Of a stretch of 64,000 nucleotides of DNA, positions 1 to 8,516 are shown one piece after another (position 1 is the first letter of the stretch; each line of letters starts with the position of its first letter). The DNA is from Halorubrum sp. 2020YC2 (GTDB taxonomy: Archaea; Halobacteriota; Halobacteria; Halobacteriales; Haloferacaceae), in assembly GCF_018623055.1 (NCBI RefSeq), contig NZ_CP076019.1, forward strand, positions 1,860,001-1,924,000. Direction: 5' to 3'. The notes beneath the pieces are model-generated. The model was not told the origin of the DNA. It was given only the letters and a program-made list of their open reading frames with translations, and made no database searches. The position numbers were made by a program, and so were the translations under genes.

Positions 1-817
1 GCCGCGGGATCGCGAAGGCGATCCCGATGCCGACCGCGGCCGCGGGCGGGATGAGCGCCACCGCGATCATCACGCCCACGAGCGTCGCGGAGACGCCGGT
101 CATCAGCGAGACGATGCCCGCGACGCCGGCGCCGACCGCGACGACGAGGACGAGGACGTTCGGCGCGAGCCGCTCTGACACCTCCGCGAGTTCGAGCGGG
201 TCGAGTCCGGGCGGGACCAAGGCGAGCGAGCGCAACGCGAACGCGAACAGCGTGGCCGCGAGGACCGCGACCGCGACCCCCAGTATCTGCATCCGCACTC
301 CCCGCCTGAACAGCGCCTCGTCGTCGACGACGGTGCCGATCGCGGCCGACATCGCCGGCCCGATGAGCGGCGCGATCACCATCGACCCGACCACGGTCGC
401 GGGCGAGTCGAGCAGCAGCCCGGCCGTCGCGATCACCGCCGAGATGACGGTCATCAGCACGTACGTCCCCAACCCCGAGGCGAGTCCCTCCGCCTTCGCC
501 TGTAGCTCCTCGCGGGAGATGTGGTCGCCGCCGCGCTCGGCGTCCTCCTCGTACCGCTCTTCGAGCGCCTCGAACCGCCGCGAGATGACCGTCTCGGCCG
601 CGACGATGACCGTGTAGGTGCTCTCGTCGATGCCCGCCTCCCGCAGGCGGTCGAGGACCGGCTCGACGGCGGCCGTCGGGAGCGGGAACGTCGCGACCGC
701 GGTGTACTCCCGGCCGCTCGTCTCGTCGCTGACGACGTAGTCGACCCCCTCGTCGTCGAGCGCGCGGACGACCGCGGCCCGCTTGCCCGCCGGAATCATG
801 ACCTGAACGAGTCGCAC
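1..817 (-). CDS. DUF389 (TIGR00341-type) membrane protein, 3' end outside window
   Basis: The reading frame on the minus strand is open from a GTG at 817 to the window edge, so the C-terminus is missing. The GTG gives MRLVQVMIPAGKRAAV, the usual opening of haloarchaeal DUF389 proteins; an ATG six codons later (799) is the alternative. Residues 1 to about 75 form a soluble alpha/beta part. After a charged linker come several hydrophobic helices with the small-residue segments typical of DUF389 (for example VVGSMVIAPLIGPAMSA). DUF389 proteins are integral membrane proteins of unknown function. The gene reads away from the small membrane protein gene at 925, with about 100 bp of shared upstream DNA. 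Confidence 0.85.
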   Translation of the reverse strand, partial: MRLVQVMIPAGKRAAVVRALDDEGVDYVVSDETSGREYTAVATFPLPTAAVEPVLDRLREAGIDESTYTVIVAAETVISRRFEALEERYEEDAERGGDHISREELQAKAEGLASGLGTYVLMTVISAVIATAGLLLDSPATVVGSMVIAPLIGPAMSAAIGTVVDDEALFRRGVRMQILGVAVAVLAATLFAFALRSLALVPPGLDPLELAEVSERLAPNVLVLVVAVGAGVAGIVSLMTGVSATLVGVMIAVALIPPAAAVGIGIAFAIPR

Positions 818-924
818 GGTCGCCGGTCGCACCGGCGGCCCTTATAAGGTCGGCACGCGGTCGCCGGCCCGGGCCGCGAGAAACGGAACTTTAATGCGCG
901 AATCGCTCGGACCTTCGGCCAAGA

Positions 925-1173
925 ATGCTCTCGCCGCTGGTCATCGACACGTTCCTGCTCAACTACCACCTCGGGCACATCATCCTGTTCGGGCTCCTCG
1001 TGTCGCTTCTGGGTGCCGCGCCGCTGAAGTCCCAGAAGATCATCGCGTCGATTCTGGCCGTCTTCGGAGTCATCTTCCTGATGGCGCCGTACACGACGAT
1101 GCCGCCGACGTTCATCCTCCTCGGCATCCCGCTCGTCTTAGTCGGCACGCTGCTGTGGACGATGGCGCGCTGA
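925..1173 (+). CDS. Small hydrophobic membrane protein, conserved hypothetical
   Basis: This 82-residue ORF starts MLSPLVIDTFLLNYHLGHII and consists almost wholly of three hydrophobic stretches (about residues 15-32, 38-55 and 60-78), with a short basic loop KSQK near residue 36. It should be a small membrane protein with two or three helices. A CTTTAATG box near 890 sits roughly 30 nt before the ATG, which fits a leaderless haloarchaeal promoter. I do not recognise a named family and no function can be read from the sequence. It is divergent from the DUF389 gene and lies 150 bp before thrB. Confidence 0.7.
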   Translation: MLSPLVIDTFLLNYHLGHIILFGLLVSLLGAAPLKSQKIIASILAVFGVIFLMAPYTTMPPTFILLGIPLVLVGTLLWTMAR

Positions 1174-1324
1174 CGCGCCCGAACGACGCCGGACGAAGCG
1201 CCCGACCGAACCGCCCTCGACACGTTCTCTCCTCTCTCCCTCCGCCGACCGCGACCGCTTCCGTCGCCCTCTCGTCATCTGTTCGATCCCGCTCCTTTTT
1301 GCCCCCCGGGAGACACTCCCCGCC

Positions 1325-2206
1325 ATGGTAACGGTACGGGCCCCCGCGACGAGCGCGAACCTCGGGAGCGGCTTCGACGTGTTCGGGGCGGCCCTCTCGC
1401 GGCCGGCGGACGTCGTCACCGTCGAGAAGGCGCCCGAGACGACGATAGAGGTCACGGGCGTCGGCGCGCAGTACATCCCGGAGGACCCGGAGAAGAACAC
1501 CGTCGGCGCCGTCGTCGAGGCGCTCGACGCGCCCGCGCGCATCCACATCGACAAGGGCGTCCGGCCGGCCTCGGGGCTGGGCTCCTCGGCCGCGAGCGCC
1601 GCGGGCGCCGCCGTCGCGCTCAACCGGCTGTACGACCGCGGCCTCTCCCGCGAGGAGCTGGTCCCGATCGCCGCGGAGGGCGAGGCGGTCGTCTCCGGCG
1701 TCGCGCACTCCGATAACGTCGCCCCCTCGATCCTCGGCGGCTTCACCGTGACGACCGCCGAGGGGACCTCTTCGGTCGACGCCGCGATCCCCCTCGTCGT
1801 CTGCCTGCCCGACGTAGCGGTCTCGACCCGCGACGCCCGGCGGGTCGTCCCCGAGACCGCCTCGATGGAGGAGTTGGTCGAGACGGTCGGCAACGCGGCG
1901 ACGCTCGCGATCGGGATGTGCCGCTCGGACCCGGACCTCGTCGGTCTCGGCATGGACGACCCCGTGGTCACGCCCGAGCGCGCCCGCCTGATCACCGGCT
2001 ACGACGACGTCCGCGAGCGCGCCTTCGACGCGGGCGCGACCGGCGTCACCGTCAGCGGCGCCGGCCCGGCGGTGATCGCCGCCTGCCGGGAGCGCGACCG
2101 CCGCGAGGTCGCCGCCGAGATGCTCGACGCCTTCGCCGGCGCCGGCATCGAGGCGCGCGCGTACCAGACCCGGATCGGCCGGGGGTCGACCGTCCTCGAA
2201 GGGTAG
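1325..2206 (+). CDS. thrB: Homoserine kinase
   Basis: The protein has 293 residues and belongs to the GHMP kinase superfamily. It phosphorylates homoserine to O-phosphohomoserine, the step before threonine synthase. The N-terminus MVTVRAPATSANLGSGFDVF is diagnostic of homoserine kinase. The glycine/serine-rich GHMP ATP loop PASGLGSSAASAAG is at about residues 80-93, and the C-terminal GHMP motif TGVTVSGAGPAV is near residue 240. Length is normal and there is no fusion. The gene stands alone, with an HTTM gene convergent at its 3' end and 30 bp between the two stops. Confidence 0.95.
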   Translation: MVTVRAPATSANLGSGFDVFGAALSRPADVVTVEKAPETTIEVTGVGAQYIPEDPEKNTVGAVVEALDAPARIHIDKGVRPASGLGSSAASAAGAAVALNRLYDRGLSREELVPIAAEGEAVVSGVAHSDNVAPSILGGFTVTTAEGTSSVDAAIPLVVCLPDVAVSTRDARRVVPETASMEELVETVGNAATLAIGMCRSDPDLVGLGMDDPVVTPERARLITGYDDVRERAFDAGATGVTVSGAGPAVIAACRERDRREVAAEMLDAFAGAGIEARAYQTRIGRGSTVLEG

Positions 2207-2236
2207 GCGCTCGGCGGACCCGCGACCCGCCGGCGG

Positions 2237-3949
2237 TCACTCGTTTTGAACGAACTCGCCCGAGCAGTCGTACTCGATCACCTCGAACTCGTTCGCGGCC
2301 TCGACGGTCCCGTTGGAGGGGTGGATCCGCTCGTACGCCCGGTGGACGGTCACGCTCTCGACGCCCGTCTCGTGGGTGCGGTTCCAGTCCCCGCAGAGGT
2401 AGTTCGCGAGGTACGAACGGTGGGCCTCGTTGTCGGCGCCGTAGACGTTGTTGAGGTACTTCCGCCAGCGCGAGGTCCGGTAGGTGGTCTCCGCGCGCGC
2501 CGGCCGGTCGAAGTCGACCGCCGAGTCCCGTAGCACGTCCCGCTCGGTCCCGTCTTCGAGCGTCCCGGCCGCGACGAACCACCGAGTCGTGTGGATCGGG
2601 TCGGGCGCGAACATCTGCCACGACTGCTGCATGTCGACGGCGTCCAAGGCGTCGTCGGCGGGCTCGGGGACCTCGGCGTAGCCGACCGACCCGGCGCTCG
2701 ACAGGAGGATCAACACGAGGAAGGCGTACGGCAGGACCGTCGAGAAGAGGACGCGCCCGCGCGAGAGACCCGCGAGCCCCGCGCCTCGGAGCCGGGCGAG
2801 GCGCTCCGACGCGGCCGAGGGAGCGGGCGACCCGCCGGGCGCGTCGGGCGAGCGACCCGTCCCGAAGGGCGGCCGGAGGCGCTCTCGCGGGCGCGCGAGC
2901 GGGGTCGACCCGCCCGGGCGGTCGACGGCGCGCTCGACGGCGTCCCAGACCGGCGTCTGGAAGAAGAGGAGGAGGCCGACGACGGCGACGAGCGGGAAGA
3001 GGCCGACGCCTATCGTGACCGCCATCCCGAGGTGCATCCCGACGAAGAGCGAGGCGAGCGCGGCGCGCGCGGTCCCGGTGAGCAGGAGCAGCAGCGGCGA
3101 CGCGAACAGCAGCGCGACCCACAGGACCGTGAACGCGCGGAGGAGGCCGGTGAACCCGGCGAGGTGGTTGCCGAGGAGGTAGGTGAACTGGTCGGCCTGC
3201 ATGACGTACGCGACCGCCTCACCGCCCATCCAGAGGTCGCTGTCGTACTTGTGGACGGCGTTGGTCAGGTACATCAACAGCACCTGTACCAGCACCGCCA
3301 TCGTGGCGACGGTCGCCACGGCGCTCCCGCTCGGCCCGAGTGTCGCGGATCCGGCGTCGTCGCCGGTCTCGGGACGGCCGTCGTCGCCCGTCTCGCGGTC
3401 GGCACCGGTGGCGTCGGCGGCCCCGTCGGGTTCGGTGCCGCTCGCCCGGTCCGCCCGCCTGACGGCGTCGACCGACCAGCGCGCGCCGAGCGGGAGGAAG
3501 ACGCTCCAGAAGAGCAGCATGCGGAGCAGCGCGTCGCCCGAGTTCAACACCATCGGGTTCCGGGCGTGCAAGGAGAGCAGCAGCAGCCACGAGACGAGCG
3601 CCGCGAGCCGCGTCCGGTACCCGACGAGCAGCGCGAGGGCGACCGCCGCCGCGAGCGCGAACAGCAGGGCCGCGGCCCACGGCTCGCCGGAGAGCGCGTA
3701 CAGCGAGTGGCTCGTCGAGTAGTCCGCGGAGAACGCGCGGAGGGGAAGCACGCCGTCGTCGGTGTAGAAGGCGGTCAGCGAGCGCGAGCGGAGGAGCAGG
3801 TCGGCTATCAGCAGCGCGCCGAGTCCGACCCGGAAGGCGGCGAGCGCGCGCGGGTCGACGGCGGCCCTCGCGGCGACCGCAGCCGAGAGGCGGCGAACGG
3901 CGGCCGAGAGGCGCGACCGAACACTCGACGCGGAGGGAGTTCCAGCCAT
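2237..3949 (-). CDS. HTTM domain membrane protein (vitamin K gamma-carboxylase-like)
   Basis: This 570-residue protein begins with a short basic segment, then the horizontally transferred transmembrane (HTTM) domain starting AAFRVGLGALLIADLLLRSR around residue 38, with several helices to about residue 300. An acidic low-complexity insert (about 165-205, rich in D, G and T) lies between helices. A proline/arginine-rich linker and one more helix (about 390-410) lead to a soluble tail with WQMFAPDPIHTTRWFV. HTTM is the membrane part shared with vitamin K-dependent gamma-carboxylase, but the archaeal reaction is unknown. The gene is divergent from a DCC thiol-oxidoreductase gene. A CTTATA box near 3990-3995 on this strand could serve it. 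Confidence 0.85.
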   Translation of the reverse strand: MAGTPSASSVRSRLSAAVRRLSAAVAARAAVDPRALAAFRVGLGALLIADLLLRSRSLTAFYTDDGVLPLRAFSADYSTSHSLYALSGEPWAAALLFALAAAVALALLVGYRTRLAALVSWLLLLSLHARNPMVLNSGDALLRMLLFWSVFLPLGARWSVDAVRRADRASGTEPDGAADATGADRETGDDGRPETGDDAGSATLGPSGSAVATVATMAVLVQVLLMYLTNAVHKYDSDLWMGGEAVAYVMQADQFTYLLGNHLAGFTGLLRAFTVLWVALLFASPLLLLLTGTARAALASLFVGMHLGMAVTIGVGLFPLVAVVGLLLFFQTPVWDAVERAVDRPGGSTPLARPRERLRPPFGTGRSPDAPGGSPAPSAASERLARLRGAGLAGLSRGRVLFSTVLPYAFLVLILLSSAGSVGYAEVPEPADDALDAVDMQQSWQMFAPDPIHTTRWFVAAGTLEDGTERDVLRDSAVDFDRPARAETTYRTSRWRKYLNNVYGADNEAHRSYLANYLCGDWNRTHETGVESVTVHRAYERIHPSNGTVEAANEFEVIEYDCSGEFVQNE

Positions 3950-4100
3950 GCGCTAGTGGTCCGACTTGTGGGAGACGCGGAGGAGCCGGTATAAGTTTTC
4001 CGTGCGCCGGAGCGGGCGTCTCCCGCTCGGGCCCCGGTGCGAGGCCCGACTCGGTCCACCGGAATCCTGAACTGCGGCGACCGCGTACGCGAGACAGGTG

Positions 4101-4517
4101 ATGGACGAGGACATCCCGGAGGACGCCGCGATAGTTCTCTTCGACGGCGTCTGCAACCTCTGTAGCGGGTTCGTACAGTTCGTCTTCCCCCGCGACCCGG
4201 AGGGCAAGTACCGGTTCGCCTCGCTCCAGTCCGACGTGGGGCAGTCGCTCCTGGCCGAACACGACCTCCCGACCGATGAACTGGAGTCGATCGTCCTCAT
4301 TGAGGACGGAGAGAGCTACGTGAAGTCCGCGGCGGTCATCCGGATCGCGACCGGACTCGGCGGCGCCTATCGGCTGCTCTCTCCGTTCCGGCACGTCCCC
4401 GCGTCGGTCCGCGACCGCGCCTACGACTTCGTCGCCGACCACCGGTACCGGTGGTTCGGGAAGAAAGACCGGTGTATGGTGCCGTCCGGCGACGTCGAGT
4501 CGCGCTTTTTGGAGTGA
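4101..4517 (+). CDS. DCC family thiol-disulfide oxidoreductase-like protein (DUF393)
   Basis: The protein has 138 residues from the ATG at 4101 (a GTG directly before it adds one residue). The family signature IVLFDGVCNLCSGFVQFV, with the CxxC-like pair in GVCNLC, is at residues 11-28; this motif gives the DCC family its name and suggests redox chemistry. The following FASLQSDVGQSLL and the C-terminal VADHRYRWFGKKD are also typical of DUF393. It is divergent from the HTTM gene across a 150 bp spacer. HTTM and DUF393 domains recur together elsewhere, so a joint role at the membrane is a reasonable inference, but the substrate is unknown. Confidence 0.9.
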   Translation: MDEDIPEDAAIVLFDGVCNLCSGFVQFVFPRDPEGKYRFASLQSDVGQSLLAEHDLPTDELESIVLIEDGESYVKSAAVIRIATGLGGAYRLLSPFRHVPASVRDRAYDFVADHRYRWFGKKDRCMVPSGDVESRFLE

Positions 4518-4553
4518 GCCGTCGGGGGCGGGCGGGACCCGCTTCCCGGCGAC

Positions 4554-5117
4554 TCAGCGCTCGCCGCGCCGCTCGTAGGTGACGAACGCGAGGTCGCCGT
4601 CGGTCTCGCGCTCGCGCTCGACCCACGCCTCGGGGTCCCGGTCGGGGAAGCGCGTGTCGCCGTCGGGCCGCTCTGGGATCTCCGTGATCACCAGCCGGTC
4701 CGCGCGGCCGAGGTACGCCTCGTAGACGGTCGCCCCGCCGATGACGTAGACGGCGTCGACGCCGCGGTCGGCGGCGTCCGCGGTCGCGCGGACGAGCGCC
4801 GAGTCGGCGTCGTGCGCGACGACCGCACCGTCGGGGAGGTCGCCGTCGTCGATCGCTCGGGTGGTCAACACGACGCTCGTCCGGTCGGGGAGGGGACCGC
4901 CGATCCGGTCGGCGATACCCTCGTACGTCTTCCGGCCGACGACCACCGGGTGACCGGTCGTCAGCCGCTTGAAGTGCGCGAGATCCGCGGAGTAGTGCCA
5001 GGGCATCCCGTCGTCGGCACCGATCACGCCGTTCTCCGCGACCGCGGCGACGAGGACGACGTCGGGGTCGCCGGGCCTGTCGTCGGAGTCCCCGCCGCCG
5101 GAGTCGGGACCGCCCAT
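4554..5117 (-). CDS. folA: Dihydrofolate reductase
   Basis: The protein has 187 residues and reduces dihydrofolate to tetrahydrofolate with NADPH. After an acidic lead of about 17 residues comes VVLVAAVAENGVIGADDGMP, the strand A/Met20 loop region, then WHYSADLAHFKRLT with the folate-binding acidic residue. GHPVVVGRKTYEGI gives the NADPH-binding GRKT motif, and DAVYVIGGATVYEAYL the second dinucleotide-binding glycine pair. The start at 5117 is set by the overlap with thyA: the thyA TGA and this ATG share one base (TGATG). This couples the two genes, as expected because thymidylate synthase makes the dihydrofolate that this enzyme recycles. The frame stays open far upstream inside thyA, but only this start fits the family. 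Confidence 0.95.
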   Translation of the reverse strand: MGGPDSGGGDSDDRPGDPDVVLVAAVAENGVIGADDGMPWHYSADLAHFKRLTTGHPVVVGRKTYEGIADRIGGPLPDRTSVVLTTRAIDDGDLPDGAVVAHDADSALVRATADAADRGVDAVYVIGGATVYEAYLGRADRLVITEIPERPDGDTRFPDRDPEAWVERERETDGDLAFVTYERRGER

Positions 5118-6145
5118 CACTCCGCGACCGCGAACGAGATGCCGTCCGCGGAGTCGTAGTCGACGACCTCGACGTCGTCGTACGTCAGTTCGTCGAGCGG
5201 CTTGTCCGCGATCTCGATCCGCGGGCGCTCGCGCGGGGTCCGCGAGAGCTGTTCGAGCAGGCCGGGGACGTGGTCGTACCCCTCCTGCCCGTTCGGCTCG
5301 TCGGGGGCGGTGCGCTCGACCCAGCTTTTCACGTCGAGGTACTCCGCTTTGCTCTCGACGTTCGCGAGCCGCTCTTGCACGTACCGGAGGTTGTTGGCGT
5401 ACCACTTCCCGCGGTCGCCGCGGCCGCAGTAGACGTGCGCGTCGACGACGGTGTGGCCGAACTCGCCCACCTCGAACCCGGCCCGCTGGGCCAAGGCGTT
5501 CGCGAGCAGCGCGTACGCCGCGATGTTGAACGGGACGCCGAGCGCGATGTCGCCCGAGCGCTGCGTGAGGTGGAGGTTGAGCCGGCCGTCCTGAACGTTC
5601 ACCACGAAGGTGTAGTGGCAGGGCGGCAGCGTCGAGACGGCGGCGTTCGCCGGGTGCCACGCGTTCACGACCATCCGGCGGGAGTGGGGGTTCTCTTCGA
5701 GCGTGTCGAGGACGTACCGGATCTGGTCAAACGTGCGGCGCCGTGTCCCGTCGGCGTCCTCCTCGACGGTGACCCAGCGGTCGGCGTCGTCGGGCCACGT
5801 CTCGCCGGGGAGTTCGGCGGGCGACTCCGGCACCGGGTAGCGCCGCCAGAACCGACCGTACGCGGTGTCGAGCTTTCCCTCCTCGTCGGCCCACGCGTCC
5901 CAGATCTTCGTCTCCTCGCGGAGATTCCGGATGTGCTCCTCGCCGGAAAGGTACCACAGCACCTCGTGAATGAGCGAGTTCCAGCGGTAGCCGTCCATCT
6001 TCTTCGTGGTCAGGAGGGGGAACCCCTCCGCGAGGTCGACGGTGTACTGCCCGCTGAACGTCGCGATGGTGTCGACGCCGGTTCGGTTCGGCTTGTACGT
6101 GCCCGTCGAGAGCGCGTCGTCGACGAGGTCGAGGTACTGTTGCAT
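5117..6145 (-). CDS. thyA: Thymidylate synthase
   Basis: The protein has 342 residues and methylates dUMP to dTMP with methylenetetrahydrofolate. MQQYLDLVDDALSTGTYKPN followed by NRTG is the normal ThyA beginning, so the ATG at 6145 is preferred over an in-frame ATG about 31 codons upstream. The catalytic cysteine is in STLPPCHYTF, near residue 176. LNLHLTQRSGDIALGVPFNI holds the dUMP- and folate-contacting residues, and VVDAHVYC is in the usual place. It is longer than the bacterial enzyme of about 264 residues because of acidic inserts around residues 90-130, common in halophiles. It overlaps folA by one base and probably shares its transcript. Confidence 0.96.
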   Translation of the reverse strand: MQQYLDLVDDALSTGTYKPNRTGVDTIATFSGQYTVDLAEGFPLLTTKKMDGYRWNSLIHEVLWYLSGEEHIRNLREETKIWDAWADEEGKLDTAYGRFWRRYPVPESPAELPGETWPDDADRWVTVEEDADGTRRRTFDQIRYVLDTLEENPHSRRMVVNAWHPANAAVSTLPPCHYTFVVNVQDGRLNLHLTQRSGDIALGVPFNIAAYALLANALAQRAGFEVGEFGHTVVDAHVYCGRGDRGKWYANNLRYVQERLANVESKAEYLDVKSWVERTAPDEPNGQEGYDHVPGLLEQLSRTPRERPRIEIADKPLDELTYDDVEVVDYDSADGISFAVAE

Positions 6146-6241
6146 GGTGGGTTCGACGCGCCGGGACGGGAGGTCGCCGGCGCGGACTGTTACCGGATGA
6201 AACGAGGCGGGGCACCTAATAACATTGATCCGGCCCACCGG

Positions 6242-6841
6242 TTACCGGTACCGCTCGGGGAGGTAGGGATCGAACGCCTCGGGGAGCAGCGGGACCACGG
6301 CCGCCGCGATCTCCGCGAGCCGCCGGCGGAGGGCGGTGTACACGACCGCGACCGCGATCGTGCCGACCACGACCGCGCGGAGCGGGGGATCGACCAAGAC
6401 GAGGAGCGGGACCGACAGCCCGACGGAGAGCGCGAGGTCCTCGACTGCGCCGTCGTACCGGACGCCGCGCCGCGGGGCGACCCACTCCTCCCGGTGGTGG
6501 TCGTACACCGCCCGGTCGGAGTTCCCCTCCCACGGCCGGAGCTCCAAGCCGCCGCCGAACATGTCAGCGACGCTGTGGAGCGCCGCACCGAGGAGAAAGA
6601 GCGCGACCGCGACGGTGAGCGCCGAGGGGGCGACCACCGCCGCGAGGAGCGCCGGGAGCGAGAGGAGGGAGTAGTAGACGGGGTAGTGGAGCGTCTTCCG
6701 GTGGCCGGTGTACATGTCGAGGTCCGGAAACAGCCCGCCGAGGAAGCCGGCGGCGAACCCGACCGGCGCGAGTTCCGGCGCCGCCTGTACCAGCGGGGCC
6801 GCGAGCAGCATCCCCGCCAGCACGTGGGTCGGAAGCATCAT
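6242..6841 (-). CDS. Membrane-bound metal-dependent hydrolase family protein (DUF457/YdjM-like)
   Basis: This 199-residue membrane protein begins MMLPTHVLAGMLLAAPL. The early THVLAG, FPDLDMYTGHRKTLHYPVYY and LHSVADMFGGGLELRPW supply the His and Asp residues that define the membrane-bound metal-dependent hydrolase family. Four or five hydrophobic stretches alternate with these motifs. No substrate is known. A TATA-like AAATATATG near 6864-6872 read on this strand lies about 25 nt before the start, supporting the ATG at 6841 (a second ATG follows at 6838) over an upstream in-frame ATG at 6913. The gene is divergent from the aminotransferase gene. Confidence 0.85.
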   Translation of the reverse strand: MMLPTHVLAGMLLAAPLVQAAPELAPVGFAAGFLGGLFPDLDMYTGHRKTLHYPVYYSLLSLPALLAAVVAPSALTVAVALFLLGAALHSVADMFGGGLELRPWEGNSDRAVYDHHREEWVAPRRGVRYDGAVEDLALSVGLSVPLLVLVDPPLRAVVVGTIAVAVVYTALRRRLAEIAAAVVPLLPEAFDPYLPERYR

Positions 6842-6863
6842 CCTACCGGAACGCAGGCGACAG

Positions 6864-6872
6864 AAATATATG
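6864..6872 (-). promoter_or_regulatory. TATA-like box for the membrane hydrolase gene
   Basis: The AT-rich CATATATTT read on the minus strand stands out in GC-rich DNA and lies about 25-30 nt before the ATG at 6841, the spacing of a leaderless haloarchaeal promoter. Confidence 0.5.
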
Positions 6873-6922
6873 AGCGTGTCGGGGCGGCGGTCGGCGCGAG
6901 GTCGATATGCCATCCGCGGACC

Positions 6923-6929
6923 GTTTATG
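6923..6929 (+). promoter_or_regulatory. TATA box of the class V aminotransferase gene
   Basis: GTTTATG lies 30 nt upstream of the ATG at 6953. The same GTTTAT-ATG spacing recurs at many starts in this window, so a leaderless transcript is likely. Confidence 0.55.
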
Positions 6930-6952
6930 TGCGACCGGCCGAACCGGGGCGT

Positions 6953-8035
6953 ATGCTCATGACGCCGGGACCGACCGCGGTCCCCGAGCCGGTGCGCGAC
7001 GCGATGTCCCGCGAGCTGATCAACCCCGACGTGGACCCGCGGTTCCGGGAGATATACGAGCGGCTCACGGACCGGCTCGCGGCGGTGTACGGCGTCGAAA
7101 CCGACGGGTCGTCGGAGGACGCTCGCGACGTCGTCGCCCTCGGCGGCGAGGGAATCTTAGGGCTGGAGGCCGCGGTCGCCTCGCTGGTCGAACCCGGCAC
7201 CGAGGTCCTGTGTCTGTCGAACGGGCGCTACGGCGAGGGGTTCGCCGACTTCGTCGAGTCGTACGGCGGCGAGGCGACGCCGGTCGCCGCGGAGCGCGAC
7301 GAACCGCTGCCGCTCGACGCGCTCGACGAGGCGTTAGCGGCCGACGGGAGCGACTTCGACGTCGCGACGATGGTCCACTGCGAGACGCCCACGGGGACGC
7401 TCAACGACGTCGAGAGCGCGGTCGACCGGATCGAGGCGGCCGACGCGGAGATACTCACGGTCGTCGACGCCGTCTCCTCGCTCGGCGGCGTCCCGGTGCC
7501 GACCGACCGGATCGACGTGTGTCTCGGCGCCTCACAGAAGTGTTTCAGCGCGCCGCCGGGGCTCGCGACCGCCGCGGTGAGCGACCGCGCGTGGGCCGCG
7601 ATGGAGGCGCGCGACCCGCACTCGCTGTACGCGAACTTCCTCCCGTTCCGCGACGTGAACGACGGGTTCCCGTACACGCACCTGACGACCGAGGTCGTCG
7701 CGCTCGACGCGGCGCTCGGCCTCCTGCTCGACGAGGGGCTCGACGCGGTCCGGGAGCGACACGCGGCGGCCGCGGCGCGCTGTCGCGAGCGCGGCGCGGA
7801 GCTGGGATTAGAGCCGGTTCCGGACCCCGAGCGCAGTTCCCCGACGGTGACCGCCTTCGAGGTCCCCGGGCGGGCCGCGGCGCTACAGGAGCGACTGCGT
7901 GAGGAGCACGACGTGATCCTCGCGACCGGGCTGGGCGAGGACGCCGTGGACGTGCTTCGGGTGGGTCACATGGGCCACAACGCACGCGTCGAGCGCGTCG
8001 AGGAGACGATGGACGCGCTCGCAGACGTTTTATAA
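6953..8035 (+). CDS. Class V aminotransferase, alanine/serine-glyoxylate type
   Basis: The protein has 360 residues and is a fold-type I PLP enzyme. MLMTPGPTAVPEPVRDAM is the standard start of alanine-glyoxylate and serine-pyruvate aminotransferases. HCETPTGTLND (about residues 142-152) and VVDAVSSLGGVPV place the cofactor-contacting Asp. The PLP lysine is in SQKCFSAPPG, residue 196. YTHLTTEVVALDAALGLLL and the C-terminal VLRVGHMGH also fit. The start follows a GTTTATG box by 30 nt; the frame is open far upstream but that is antisense to thyA. The last codons and the stop overlap a TTTATAA box of the tail of repeat copy A, so the gene end is embedded in the repeat. The amino donor cannot be told from sequence. 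Confidence 0.9.
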   Translation: MLMTPGPTAVPEPVRDAMSRELINPDVDPRFREIYERLTDRLAAVYGVETDGSSEDARDVVALGGEGILGLEAAVASLVEPGTEVLCLSNGRYGEGFADFVESYGGEATPVAAERDEPLPLDALDEALAADGSDFDVATMVHCETPTGTLNDVESAVDRIEAADAEILTVVDAVSSLGGVPVPTDRIDVCLGASQKCFSAPPGLATAAVSDRAWAAMEARDPHSLYANFLPFRDVNDGFPYTHLTTEVVALDAALGLLLDEGLDAVRERHAAAAARCRERGAELGLEPVPDPERSSPTVTAFEVPGRAAALQERLREEHDVILATGLGEDAVDVLRVGHMGHNARVERVEETMDALADVL

Positions 8036-8437
8036 ATAGCGGACCGCGAATCACCGGCGAACATCACCAAAGCCCCAGCCGCTCACTTATAAATGACGGA
8101 TAGTTGATCGACGACGGACACCTCCAAAGCCCCAGTCGCGAGGGCGGCGCACGCTCGCTGTCGTTCGAAAGGCGCGCAGCGCCTTTCGTGATGTCGTCAG
8201 AACGCTTCGCGTTCTGATTGGCTCACGAGAGCTCCGCTCTCGTGAACGCCTGCGCCGCCCTCGCGACTCCCCCTTTGAGTCCCGCCCCGACCGCACAGCA
8301 CCGCAGCCTCACGCCTCCCCAGCCTCGTCGGTGGCCCTCCGCTTCGCTCCGGACCACCGACTCCCTCGCGCGTGCTGGCTCACGGCCGCCGATGGCGGCC
8401 GCTCGCAGGCACGCGCCACCGCATCTCTTTTTATAAG
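8030..8437 (-). repeat. Repeat copy A: full-length modular structured repeat (about 400 bp)
   Basis: Read on the minus strand, it runs from a TTATAAAAAG box (8437-8428) through GTGGCGCGTGCC, an inner GCGGCCGCC/GGCGGCCG hairpin, and a second hairpin at 8361-8327 with a GGAGCGAAGCG loop. Next come the core GAGGCTGGGGAGGCGTGAGG and GACTCAAAGGGG, then a perfect 18 bp stem (arms 8268-8251 and 8151-8134) that encloses three further hairpins. The end is two tail units beginning CTGGGGCTTTGG at 8135 and 8078, each with TTTATAA 42 nt later. It fills the gap between the aminotransferase and aldo/keto reductase genes and has no convincing ORF. Confidence 0.85.
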
Positions 8438-8516
8438 TAGCAGTCGGTCGGACGGGCTCCCCGACCGCGCCGCCTCCGGAACGCCCTTGCGTCCGTCCGA
8501 ACAACGTCCGGCCGAC

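Noticed and set aside
5270-8035. An open frame of 921 codons on the plus strand
   Set aside because: Only its last 360 codons form a known enzyme (class V aminotransferase). The first part is antisense to thyA and the DUF457-like gene and has the Arg/Pro/Val-rich composition typical of GC-rich shadow frames.
8030-8135. Tail units of the repeat as a CRISPR array
   Set aside because: Only one to three units occur, the conserved box is short, the units also contain a fixed TTTATAA, and no cas gene is in the window.
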